From Phosphoribacter sp037046615 (GTDB lineage: Bacteria; Actinomycetota; Actinomycetes; Actinomycetales; Dermatophilaceae), in contig JBAOHD010000015.1 of assembly GCA_037046615.1 (NCBI GenBank), positions 124,001 to 188,000 on the forward strand: a stretch of DNA of 64,000 nucleotides, read 5' to 3'. The translations under genes and the position numbers were made by a program. Below, piece after piece: positions 57,170 to 64,000 of the stretch; the stretch's first letter is position 1, and the number at the start of each line of letters is the position of its first letter. The notes under the pieces were generated by a model. The model made no database searches. It was not told where the DNA came from and worked only from the letters and a program-made list of their open reading frames with translations.

Positions 57170-58403
57170 GGCGGATTCAAGCGGTGAGCGCAAGGAACTC
57201 TGCGAGCTTCTCTGATGGTGTCAGATAGCCCAGCGTTTTGCGGGGGCGTCCGTTGAGGCTGTCTTGGATCGCGTCCAACTCCTCGCGGCTGACGATGCTC
57301 AGGTCGGTGCCTTTGGGCAGGTACTGGCGCAGCAAACCGTTGGTGTTCTCGTTGCTCCCGCGCTGCCAGGGCGAGTGGGGATCGCAGAAGTAGATCGGGA
57401 TGCCCGTGGTGGTCGTGAACGCGGCGTGGGTCGACATCTCTGCGCCTTGGTCCCAGGTGATCGTCCGGGCCAGTGAGGACGGCAGCTTGCTGATCGCGGC
57501 GCGCATTGCTGTCTCGACCTGCTCGGCGCTCTTGCCGTCCGGGAGGTGCAGCAACAGAACCATCCGGCTGCTCCGTTCGACGAGCGTGCCGACCGCGCTG
57601 CGGCTGCCGGCCCCGAGGATCAGGTCGCCTTCCCAGTGCCCGGGCACCGCCCGGTCGTCTGCTTCGGCCGGCCGCTCGCTGAGCATCACCATGCCGGGGA
57701 TGCGGCCGCGACCGTCAGCGCGCCCGCGTGGCTTGCGGGCGGCGCGGCCCGAGCGCAGACAACGGGCCAGCTCGCGGCGCAGTTCGCCGCGTCCCTGCAC
57801 GAACAGCGACTGGTAGATCGTCTCGTGGCTCACGCGCATCTCCGGGTCCTCGGCGTGATCCAACCGTAGGCGCGCGGCGATCTCCTGCGGTGACCACAAC
57901 TGCTCGAGCCGCTTGGCCACCTCGTCGAGGAGAGGACCCGACGCGAGTTTGAACGGCTTAGGCCGTCGAGCCTGCTCACGGGCACGCTCGTGGGCATGCC
58001 AACCCGAGTACCCATCGCGCCCACCGCCGCGCTTCACCTCGCGGCTAACCGTGGACACCGCCCGGCCGAGCTGCTCGGCGATCGCCGTGAACGTGTCACC
58101 ACGGTTGATCCCGAGCAGAATCTGCTCCCGCTCGTCGATTGTCAGGCTGCCCGCGCGCGGTATCCAGCCGAACGGCTTAGCGTCGACATGCCTGCCGGTG
58201 CGGGCCATGATGCCAACCATCGGCGCGCTGCAGCCGATCTCCCTGGCGATGTCGACCAGTCGCCAGCCCTTCGCGTGCAACCGCAGCGCGAGCTGCTTCT
58301 GCTCCCGACTGAGATGACCGTGCTTGCCCTGCATCCGGACCCTCCTGTGATCAGCTCCTGCCTCATCTCACAGGACTCGTTGCGCTCACCGCTTGAATCC
58401 GCC
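57170..58403 (-). mobile_element. IS30-family insertion sequence inside the IS3 element
   Basis: The ends are 24-base inverted repeats (GGCGGATTCAAGCGGTGAGC then GCAA, read inward) at 57170-57193 and 58380-58403, flanked by a 3-base direct repeat ATC (57167-57169 and 58404-58406). The 1,234-bp element interrupts the orfA-orfB junction of IS3; joining the flanks with one ATC restores the reading frame. Confidence 0.92.
57177..58334 (-). CDS. IS30-family transposase
   Basis: This 385-residue transposase has an N-terminal HTH_38 ('LTIDEREQILLGINRGDTF', 'TAIAEQLGRAVSTVSREVKR') and an rve catalytic domain with 'VPGHWEGDLILGAGSRSAVG' (Asp), 'TITWDQGAEMSTHAAF' (Asp) and 'WQRGSNENTNGLLRQYLPKG' (Glu). 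It is full-length and starts MQGKHGHLSREQKQ. Confidence 0.94.
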   Translation of the reverse strand: MQGKHGHLSREQKQLALRLHAKGWRLVDIAREIGCSAPMVGIMARTGRHVDAKPFGWIPRAGSLTIDEREQILLGINRGDTFTAIAEQLGRAVSTVSREVKRGGGRDGYSGWHAHERAREQARRPKPFKLASGPLLDEVAKRLEQLWSPQEIAARLRLDHAEDPEMRVSHETIYQSLFVQGRGELRRELARCLRSGRAARKPRGRADGRGRIPGMVMLSERPAEADDRAVPGHWEGDLILGAGSRSAVGTLVERSSRMVLLLHLPDGKSAEQVETAMRAAISKLPSSLARTITWDQGAEMSTHAAFTTTTGIPIYFCDPHSPWQRGSNENTNGLLRQYLPKGTDLSIVSREELDAIQDSLNGRPRKTLGYLTPSEKLAEFLALTA

Positions 58404-58675
58404 ATCGAGTTGGCACGCTTCAGCTCGGCCACCTCTCTCTTGAGCCGACCCAGCTCGGCCGACTCCTCAGTCCTGACCCCGGGACGGGAACCCTCATCGA
58501 CCTGGGCTTGGCGGACCCACTTCCGGACCGTCTCCGGGGTACCGACCCCGAGCAGCTCAGCGACCCGGGTCATCGCCGCCCACTCCGACTCGTGCTCGCC
58601 CACGTTCTCGGCGACCATCCGCACCGCCCGCTCCTTTAACTCCGCGGGATACCGCTTCCGTGTGTCTCCTGGCAT
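58404..58675 (-). pseudogene. IS3-family transposase OrfA, cut by IS30
   Basis: From ATG 58673-58675 the frame reads MPGDTRKRYPAELKERAVRM, 'AELLGVGTPETVRKWVRQAQ' (helix-turn-helix) and 'RLKREVAELKRAN', where the IS30 insertion interrupts it. The likely right end of this IS3 is at 58,726, where the sequence reads TGAACCGCCCCGGCGTGTCC inward. Confidence 0.85.
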
Positions 58676-58774
58676 GACTCCAACCTTCCCAAGGTTCGAA
58701 GTCTCCGGACACGCCGGGGCGGTTCAGAGCGTTTCCGCACCGCAGAGGCGGTTCTGCATGAGTTCGACCGCGTC

Positions 58775-58985
58775 GGCCCTATCGAGATTGGCACCCATCC
58801 GGCCGGCGCCCCTGGACATCGCCGACTTGTGCCGCGCGCGAGGCGACTTTGGACGAGAGCGAAGGGTGCTTGAGGGCTACGTTGCTGCGCCCGTGCTCGT
58901 TAGTCACGCCGAGTACCTCCGCGGATACCTCTCGGCCCACGGACACGTGGACCTGATCGAAAGGATCACAACCAGCCCCAGATGA
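58775..58985 (+). pseudogene. C-terminal remnant of an unidentified gene, truncated by the IS3 element
   Basis: Codons ending 'RPAPLDIADLCRARGDFGRE' and 'VLVSHAEYLRGYLSAHGHVD' then 'LIERITTSPR' stop at 58985. They look protein-coding, but the upstream part is absent. No family is recognised. The rest of 58,676-59,026 holds the IS3 end and the DUF4262 upstream region. Confidence 0.4.
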
Positions 58986-59026
58986 AGCCCATCGCTCCGC
59001 CATCGCCGCGTCCGTAGAGTTCCGGC

Positions 59027-59452
59027 ATGGACCCAATGGAAGACCTCCGGTCAAAGATCGATACCTTCGGCTGGGCCGTGAGGAACGTGTCAGACGCCGA
59101 CCCCGCCATGTGTCTGTCATACACGGTTGGGCTCACCGCCCACGGCCACCCCGAAGTAGTCATGACTGGGCTCCCTCCGCAGGTTGGAACCGCCTTTCTG
59201 AACATCGTCGGTGAGATCGTCGTTCGCGAATCTGGAAGGTTTGTGGCCGGGCAGGCAACTACTGAACTAGCGGACGGTCCCCCGATGCCCGTGATTGCTG
59301 TGCTGGAGACGTCCGCACTATCAGCAATCGAGGCCATCTACGGCAGTGTTCAGGCGGTTCAGATCGTGTGGACTGACTCCGCAGGTCGCCTACCTTGGGA
59401 ACCTGGCTACGCCAATCCGCCTGGCTCGCAGCCGCTGCTTGGATCACCGTGA
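59027..59452 (+). CDS. DUF4262-domain protein
   Basis: This 141-residue protein starts MDPMEDLRSKIDTFGWAVRN and contains the DUF4262 marks 'CLSYTVGLTAHGHPEVVMTG' and 'VWTDSAGRLPWEPGY'. DUF4262 proteins are often found as immunity or nucleic-acid-system accessory genes; the function is unknown. Its end overlaps the convergent gene by about 46 bases. Confidence 0.85.
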   Translation: MDPMEDLRSKIDTFGWAVRNVSDADPAMCLSYTVGLTAHGHPEVVMTGLPPQVGTAFLNIVGEIVVRESGRFVAGQATTELADGPPMPVIAVLETSALSAIEAIYGSVQAVQIVWTDSAGRLPWEPGYANPPGSQPLLGSP

Positions 59453-59718
59453 CGAACTGCGCTCAGCAGGTGCTCGAACGACTCTTCCCCGGGGCGCCAG
59501 CACAGCCACTTGCCGGGTTCGCCCATTTCGGTGGAACCGCGCATCTTGAGGAGCGCGATCTCTGCATGCACCTCATCTAGGGCCGGGTGGTTCTGCGCGA
59601 TCAGCTGGGCAGCGCGTTGCCCCACGGGCGCGCGACGGAGTTGGTCCTCAGCCACGGTCTTGATCGGATCGTCCCGCCAGCCTTTCCAAGGCGGTGGCTG
59701 GTCAACTGATTCACTCAC
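59407..59718 (-). CDS. Hypothetical protein sharing the C-terminal segment of family A
   Basis: This 103-residue protein has 'ALDEVHAEIALLKMRGST', 'EMGEPGKWLCWRPGEESFEH' and a short tail, closely matching the end of the protein at 53,245-53,652. The N-terminal half ('QPPPWKGWRDDPIKTVAEDQ') is unrelated. It may be a recombined or truncated family member. Its start overlaps the next reverse-strand gene by eight bases, suggesting co-translation. Confidence 0.5.
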   Translation of the reverse strand: MSESVDQPPPWKGWRDDPIKTVAEDQLRRAPVGQRAAQLIAQNHPALDEVHAEIALLKMRGSTEMGEPGKWLCWRPGEESFEHLLSAVRHGDPSSGCEPGGLA

Positions 59719-60097
59719 GTGTGATCTCCAGGCTCTTGGCGACGACTTCTACGGTGTCCTCTTTATGGAGGATGACCCAGTGGGTGAGGCTCGATGGCCG
59801 CGCCGACGCGTGGTTGACTGCTTTGATCAGTCGACTACCTTCGACCTTGCCAATCCAGTAGATGTCGCAGAGGCCGTGCCGCCAAAGGCGGTGGTGAGGT
59901 CGGCCCTCGTCGTTGGGGAACCCCATGCTCGCGTGGCACACCCCGGCGAACGCCAGAATGACTGCTCGCTGGTCCGAATCATCAGGGTGGGGCCCGAGCC
60001 GCAAACGAGCAGTTACGCCTGCGACCGTCAGCACCGGCTCCACCACGCCGTTCGGCTCCCACTGAATCCCAGGGCAGTCTGGGGTTACGTGTTCCAC
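59711..60097 (-). CDS. Hypothetical immunity-like protein
   Basis: I do not recognise this 128-residue protein. From the GTG at 60095-60097 it reads MEHVTPDCPGIQWEPNGVVE and then 'VTARLRLGPHPDDSDQRAVI', 'GLCDIYWIGKVEGSRLIKAV' and 'THWVILHKEDTVEVVAKSLE'. The alternating beta pattern and the setting among similar small genes suggest an immunity-type protein. A TTG at 60164-60166 would extend it. Confidence 0.5.
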   Translation of the reverse strand: MEHVTPDCPGIQWEPNGVVEPVLTVAGVTARLRLGPHPDDSDQRAVILAFAGVCHASMGFPNDEGRPHHRLWRHGLCDIYWIGKVEGSRLIKAVNHASARPSSLTHWVILHKEDTVEVVAKSLEITRE

Positions 60098-60125
60098 CAG
60101 TCCATTGTCGCGGACGGTCGTGGTT

Positions 60126-60413
60126 CTAACTTGGCGCACGCGAGCACCCGGGCTGCCAAAAGGCAACGCAGTGGCCGAGTTCGCCGCTGTCCATCACCTC
60201 GTGATACTCGCAATGCGTATCGGCGGCAGAGGTGCCCCATTCGAGTTCGAGCTCGCCGGACGTCGCCAGGGTGAGTTGCCCGTCGGCGCCTCCCTTGCGC
60301 AGGACCAACCAAGCTGCCCGCTTGCTCGTCTCGGGACCCTCGTGCAGCTCCCACCTGACGTCCTTGGCGACACACTCGTCGGGCGCGCTTCTCGACGGCA
60401 CAGCCGAGATCAT
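60126..60413 (-). CDS. Hypothetical immunity-like protein
   Basis: This 95-residue protein has 'DVRWELHEGPETSKRAAWLV', 'GGADGQLTLATSGELELEWG' and 'HEVMDSGELGHCVAFW', a pattern recalling small beta-rich immunity proteins of polymorphic toxin systems. No named family is certain. The start is ATG 60411-60413. Confidence 0.5.
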   Translation of the reverse strand: MISAVPSRSAPDECVAKDVRWELHEGPETSKRAAWLVLRKGGADGQLTLATSGELELEWGTSAADTHCEYHEVMDSGELGHCVAFWQPGCSRAPS

Positions 60414-60504
60414 TCGCTGCCTCAAGCGACTCCTCGCCCGCGAGCTCTGGGCCGCCATGCGCCCCCGCCGGACCCCGGCCACCACCATCCACGCGGCCGC
60501 TTGA
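60390..60504 (+). pseudogene. C-terminal remnant of an IS110-type transposase
   Basis: The frame 'AEIIRCLKRLLARELWAAMR' and a short tail ending in 'TIHAAA' matches the conserved C-terminal end of IS110/IS116/IS902-type transposases. The rest of the gene is missing. Confidence 0.5.
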
Positions 60505-60772
60505 CAGCGATAGGAGCATCAACGCCCTCGCTGGGTCGGTCATCGGCCTGTACAAGACCGAGTGCGTCCGCCTCGACGGACCGTTCAAGACCGTCGACGA
60601 GCTCGAGCTTGCCACCTTGTCGTGGGTCCACTGGTACAAACGAACACCAGCTCCACACCGCCCTCGCCTACGTCCCCCCGACAGAGTTCGAACGCGACTA
60701 CTACCGTCAGATCACCCCCGACAGCAGCCGCTGTCGGGACAACTCGCTGTGCACTGAACCCGGGGCGGTTCA
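60499..60772 (+). pseudogene. IS3-family OrfB 3' fragment with terminal repeat
   Basis: The codons 'INALAGSVIGLYKTECVRLD', 'FKTVDELELATLSWVHWY' and, after a frameshift, 'LHTALAYVPPTEFERDYYRQ' are the C-terminal end of an IS3 OrfB. The fragment ends with CCCGGGGCGGTTCA (60,759-60,772), similar to the IS3 terminus at 58,726. The orientation is opposite to that IS3, so it may be the displaced other half of the same element or a second copy. Confidence 0.75.
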
Positions 60773-60861
60773 GGACGGCTGTCTGGGCGCACCTCGTGGG
60801 CGACGAGGCGTTCGAAGCGCGAGAGCATCGGATGATCGAGCGGGTTCTGGCGGGCGAGTGA
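60773..60861 (+). pseudogene. Short C-terminal gene remnant
   Basis: 'FRTAVWAHLVGDEAFEAREH' and 'RMIERVLAGE' before a stop at 60,861 look like the end of a protein cut by the IS3 fragment. Too little remains to name it. Confidence 0.3.
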
Positions 60862-60885
60862 TCCGCCCGGGCGGGTTGGGGTGCG

Positions 60886-62735
60886 TCAGTTCGCGTACAG
60901 CCCCTCGACGTCCTTCTCGAAGTTGGACAGGACGACCTTGCGCTTGAGCTTCATGCTCGGAGTCAGCTCGTCGTTGGCCAGGTCGAGGTCCCTCTCCAGG
61001 ATCGTGAACCGTTTGATCGTCTCCCACCCGTTGAGTCCCGCGTTGAGCTGGTCGACGTAGTGCTGGATGAGCTCGTGTGCCTCCCTGGACGTGACGATGT
61101 CCGCGCATGCGCGCCCTGGCTTGCCGTTCTGGTCCGCCCAGGCGGTGATCGCCTCGGGGTCGAGCGTCACGAGGGCGGCGGCATAGTTCTTGCCCTCGCC
61201 AATGACGACGAACTGGCTGACGTAGGGGCATAGGCCCTTGAACTGGGCCTCGATCCGCGATGGGCGACGTACTTGCCGCCGGAGGTCTTGAAGAAGTCCT
61301 TCTTCCGGTCGGTGATGCGGACGAAGCCGCGCTCGTCTATCTCGCCCACGTCGCCGGTGTGGAACCAGCCGTCCTCGGTCAGCACCGCAGCGGTCGCCTC
61401 CGGCTGGTTGTGGTAGCCGCGCATGACGCCGGGACCGCGGACGAGTACCTCGCCGTCCTGGGCGATCCTCATCTCCGTGCCGGGAGCCGCCCACCCGATC
61501 GACCCGAACCGGTAGGCCCCTGGCTCGGCCCGGTTCACGGCGGTGAAAGCCGAGGTCTCGGTCAGGCCGTAACCCTCACAGACCAGCAGGCCGAGAGTGG
61601 CGAACCAGCGGGCGACGTCCGGGTCCAGGGGCGCGGCCCCGGAGATGAACAGCCGGAGCCGGCCGCCGAAGCGATCGCGCACCTTGGCCAGAACGAGACG
61701 GTCGGCCAGCTGGTGCTGGAGGCGGAGGGGCACGCCGACGGGCTTGCCCGCCTCCCGCGCCCGAGCGACCTTGCTGCCGACGGAGAACGCCCAGGAGATG
61801 AGGCTCGCCTTGACCCCGCTCTCCTCGGCGAGGGTCATGCCCACCTTGGCCTTGACCTTCTCGAAGATCCGCGGGGCAGCGCCCATCATGGTCGGTCGGA
61901 TCACTTGAAGGTTGTCGACGATGCGGTCGATCCGCCCGTCGATCGCGGTCGGGAAGCCGATCTGCAGGGGGATGGTGAGCAGCACCTTGCCGAAGACGTG
62001 GGAGAGCGGGAGCCACAGGAACTGCAGGTCGTCGGTGCGCATGAGGCCGAACGATGCGGCCGAGGCGGCGACGTAGACGAAGGCGTCATGCGTGAGCTCG
62101 ACCCCCTTGGGGCGGCCGGTCGTCCCTGACGTGTAGATGATCGTCGCGAGCTGGCCGGGAACGAGGCCGTCGATCCGGCGTTCGATGGCGCCGGGGTCGC
62201 GGGTGAGCAACTGGGAGCCGATGTCGAACAGGTCATCGGTCGAGATCACCCAGTCGCCGTCTGCGGCTCGCGGGTCCATGCTCACCACCCGGACCACCCG
62301 GTCGCGTACCCCCGGGTCGGCGCGCAGCTTCTCGACCTGCTCCGCGTTCTCGGCGAGGACGATCCGGCAGCCGGAGTCCCGAAGGAGGTAGGCGACGTCG
62401 TCGGCGATCGTGTTCGGGTACACCGTCGTGGTCGCGCCGCCCGCGCACATGATCGCGAGGTCGGCCAGAACCCACTCTAAGCGCGTGTGGGAGACGATCG
62501 CGACCCGGTCCTCGGGCTCCAGTCCCAGTGCCAGCAGTCCCGCGGCCCAGACCGACACGCGGTCATATGCCTCGCGCCAGGTGATTTCGACGAGGTACTC
62601 TCCCTCGAAGTACTGGTAGGCGGGGGAGTCGGCCGACTCGTGAACCCGGTGGCGGAAGAGGTGACCGACGCTGGGCTGCCGGTCCTCGAGCAGCGACCGG
62701 TCGACGACCTCGGTGGCGGCGGTTGGCAGACCCAC
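60886..62735 (-). pseudogene. Long-chain fatty-acid-CoA ligase (FadD15-like) with a one-base deletion
   Basis: This AMP-binding enzyme would be about 616 residues long. The main frame from ATG 62733-62735 shows 'LATIIYTSGTTGRPKGVELT' (A3), 'VCEGYGLTETSAFTAVN', 'WFHTGDVGEIDERGFVRITD' and 'RKKDFFKTSGGKYVA'. The frame is lost near 61,262 and the last 125 residues ('SRIEAQFKGLCPYVSQFVVI' to 'EKDVEGLYAN') are in another frame. One missing base accounts for it. It activates fatty acids as acyl-CoA. It diverges from a TetR gene that probably controls it. Confidence 0.87.
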
Positions 62736-62801
62736 GTTGTCCTCCTTGAATCAGCGGCCTCGGCGGGGTGCCTGGCCTACCCTGGACTCCTGACCCACTT
62801 A

Positions 62802-62830
62802 CTAGAGCACTACTCTAGAGCAATGCTCTA
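62802..62830. promoter_or_regulatory. Two overlapping palindromes, probable TetR operator
   Basis: CTAGAGCACTACTCTAG (62802-62818) and TAGAGCAATGCTCTA (62816-62830) are both perfect inverted repeats and share three bases. They sit in the divergent spacer between the acyl-CoA ligase and the TetR gene. Confidence 0.75.
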
Positions 62831-62858
62831 TGTGCCAACTCGAAGAGAGCGAGGAGTT

Positions 62859-63449
62859 GTGCCGAGATCGTCGGACACGCGCCGGGCTGTCCTTGACGGC
62901 GCCGCTGAGCTGGTCGCCCAGGGTGGACCCGCGGCGGTGACCATCGCTGCGTTGAGTTCCCGCTCGGGTGTCTCGAACGGCAGCATCTATCACCACTTCG
63001 GCAGCCGGGAGGAGGTGCTGCGCAAGCTGCTCGTGGGCTGCTTCGCGGAGCTGATGGCGTGCATCTCGACGTCCCTCGACGACCGGCCGGCCGAACAGTG
63101 CCTCCGGTCCCTGGTCGGCGCCTACCTCGATTGGGTCGCCGCCCACCCGGGGAAGGCGGCGGTCATCTACGGTGTGCCGCTGGCGGCCGGTGTGATGGCC
63201 AACCATGGGAACGACGTCCTGGCCGCCAAGGGCGCGGCCGCGGCACCGGTCTCGGAGTGGATGCGCGAGCGCCGTGCCCTCGGCGAGATCAGGTCGATCC
63301 CCGACTGGGCGGCCGACCCGGTGGCATTCGGGCCGCTACATGAGGTGTGTCGCCGCGGCCTGGCCGGTAGCTGCGACCCTGAGGTCGTGGCTGACGCCTT
63401 CTGGGCGATCCACGCTCCGCCCTTAACGACGCCCGCGCCTGCGGCGTAG
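62859..63449 (+). CDS. TetR-family transcriptional regulator
   Basis: This 196-residue regulator has the N-terminal helix-turn-helix 'VTIAALSSRSGVSNGSIYHH' followed by 'FGSREEVLRKLL'. The ligand domain has no clear relative by eye. I start it at GTG 62859 (MPRSSDTRRAVLDGA) with GAGGAG just upstream, because the in-frame ATG at 62823 lies inside the palindromic operator. It probably represses the divergent acyl-CoA ligase and itself, with an acyl-CoA or similar ligand. Confidence 0.85.
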   Translation: MPRSSDTRRAVLDGAAELVAQGGPAAVTIAALSSRSGVSNGSIYHHFGSREEVLRKLLVGCFAELMACISTSLDDRPAEQCLRSLVGAYLDWVAAHPGKAAVIYGVPLAAGVMANHGNDVLAAKGAAAAPVSEWMRERRALGEIRSIPDWAADPVAFGPLHEVCRRGLAGSCDPEVVADAFWAIHAPPLTTPAPAA

Positions 63450-63488
63450 CCGTCCGTCAGGCTCACAGCGCCTGGAAGACTGGACCCC

Positions 63489-64000
63489 GTGACAGGGGCC
63501 CCAGTGGAGCTGCGCGGGTATCTGACCGAGATCGTGCGGCACCCGGTCGACGCGATCGGCGACCTGCTCGGGGTGTGGCTCACCGGCAGCGCCGCGCAGG
63601 ACGTCCATGAGCACGGCGTCAGTGACGTCGACGTGCTGGCGGTGTCCGGGCACCCTCATCCCGAGGAAGTGCGCAGACGGTTGGGCGCGGCCGTCAGCCA
63701 CCCCGCACTTCCCTGCCCGACTGTCGGCCTGGAGCTTGTGCGCCCTGGCAGACCTCGAGCCCCTGGCTGATCCGGTCCGGTTCCAGCTCAACGTCAACGG
63801 TGGTCAGCAGCGGGCCACGCAGGTGCAGCTGGAGCCGGACTCGGTCAGCTGGTGGGCAGTGATCGACCTCGCCGCCGCGCGCCAGGTGGGGATCCCGCTC
63901 CATGGACCGTCGGCCGAGGCGGTGATTCCTGCGGGCCCGGATAGCCGCCTGCGAGGTGCCATCCGCGAGTCGGCGGGTTGCACGGCGAAGCCGACGCCGG
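63489..64000 (+). pseudogene. Nucleotidyltransferase (aminoglycoside adenylyltransferase-like), frameshifted and cut by the window edge
   Basis: From GTG 63489 the frame reads 'VELRGYLTEIVRHPVDAIGD' and the nucleotidyltransferase motif 'VWLTGSAAQDVHEHGVSDVDVL' (here by its parts LTGSAAQ and DVDVL, the GS...DxD metal site). After 'VGLELV' an extra base near 63,740 shifts the continuation 'ALADLEPLADPVRFQLNVNG' and 'SWWAVIDLAAARQVGIPLHG' into another frame, running past 64,000. The layout is that of streptomycin/spectinomycin adenylyltransferase-like proteins, but resistance cannot be inferred. Confidence 0.72.

Overview
The window is high-GC DNA (roughly 70% GC) from an actinobacterium, most likely a member of the Micrococcales and perhaps of the Intrasporangiaceae group. 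That placement is an inference from gene content: a DUF222/HNH protein, DUF4235, DUF4298, a mycobacterial-type Hyf/Hyc membrane complex, actinobacterial VapBC-type toxin-antitoxin pairs and frequent GTG/TTG starts. A striking signature of the native DNA is the octamer GTATGCCG / CGGCATAC. I counted about 83 copies by eye between positions 215 and 54,814 and none from there to 64,000.

Layout. 1-6.3 kb: a reverse-strand six-gene hydrogenase-4-like (Hyf/Hyc) operon with overlapping genes; the large subunit runs off the left edge. 6.3-23.0 kb: housekeeping and metabolism, including an ECF sigma factor with an alkyl-DNA repair gene, an RsbW-like kinase, ArfB, HutF, a TPP-riboswitch-controlled thiamine/HMP ECF transporter in which the two ATPases are fused to the transmembrane subunit, an alanine-type aminotransferase, OsmC, a thioesterase, an FAH-family enzyme and an MFS exporter. 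23.1-25.0 kb: a decayed DUF222/HNH gene split by an intact IS3-family element (inverted repeats and 4-bp target duplication visible). 25.3-28.3 kb: a Phd/PIN toxin-antitoxin pair, a dienelactone hydrolase and an M1 metallopeptidase translationally coupled to the next gene. 28.3-32.3 kb: a single-module Pls/PosA-type non-ribosomal peptide synthetase (adenylation, carrier, then a large membrane/hexapeptide region), a type known to polymerise basic amino acids.

32.4-37.9 kb holds three tandem copies of a two-gene cassette (a CxxC-containing small lipoprotein plus a secreted Cys-rich/PKD protein) with near-identical leaders and an identical 150-residue C-terminal half around a divergent centre. 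An ISL3-family element sits between copies 1 and 2, and copy 3 has lost its PKD gene. 38.2-42.8 kb is an arsenic resistance locus (acr3, arsR divergent from arsD-arsA-arsC). 43.0-45.7 kb carries DUF2853, a tandem array of 42-bp stem-loops, and two paralogous secreted repeat proteins sharing an 11-bp-spaced direct repeat in their upstream regions.

45.8-54.4 kb is rich in toxin-antitoxin pairs (MazEF, RHH/PIN, AbrB/PIN, RHH/PIN, DUF433/PIN-like), mixed with a methyltransferase, GNAT, MBL-fold and HIT proteins. 55.1-60.9 kb is a nest of insertion sequences (IS110 and IS30 inside one IS3, plus fragments) with small immunity-like genes. 60.9-64 kb has a fatty-acid CoA ligase and divergent TetR regulator with a double palindrome between them, then a truncated nucleotidyltransferase gene.

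About ten otherwise well-conserved genes carry one or two single-base indels (sigma factor, aminotransferase, arsA, mazF, MBL, HIT, PIN-like, acyl-CoA ligase, nucleotidyltransferase, probably ykoE). Their frequency suggests sequencing/assembly error at least as strongly as pseudogenisation, so these reading frames should be treated as provisional.
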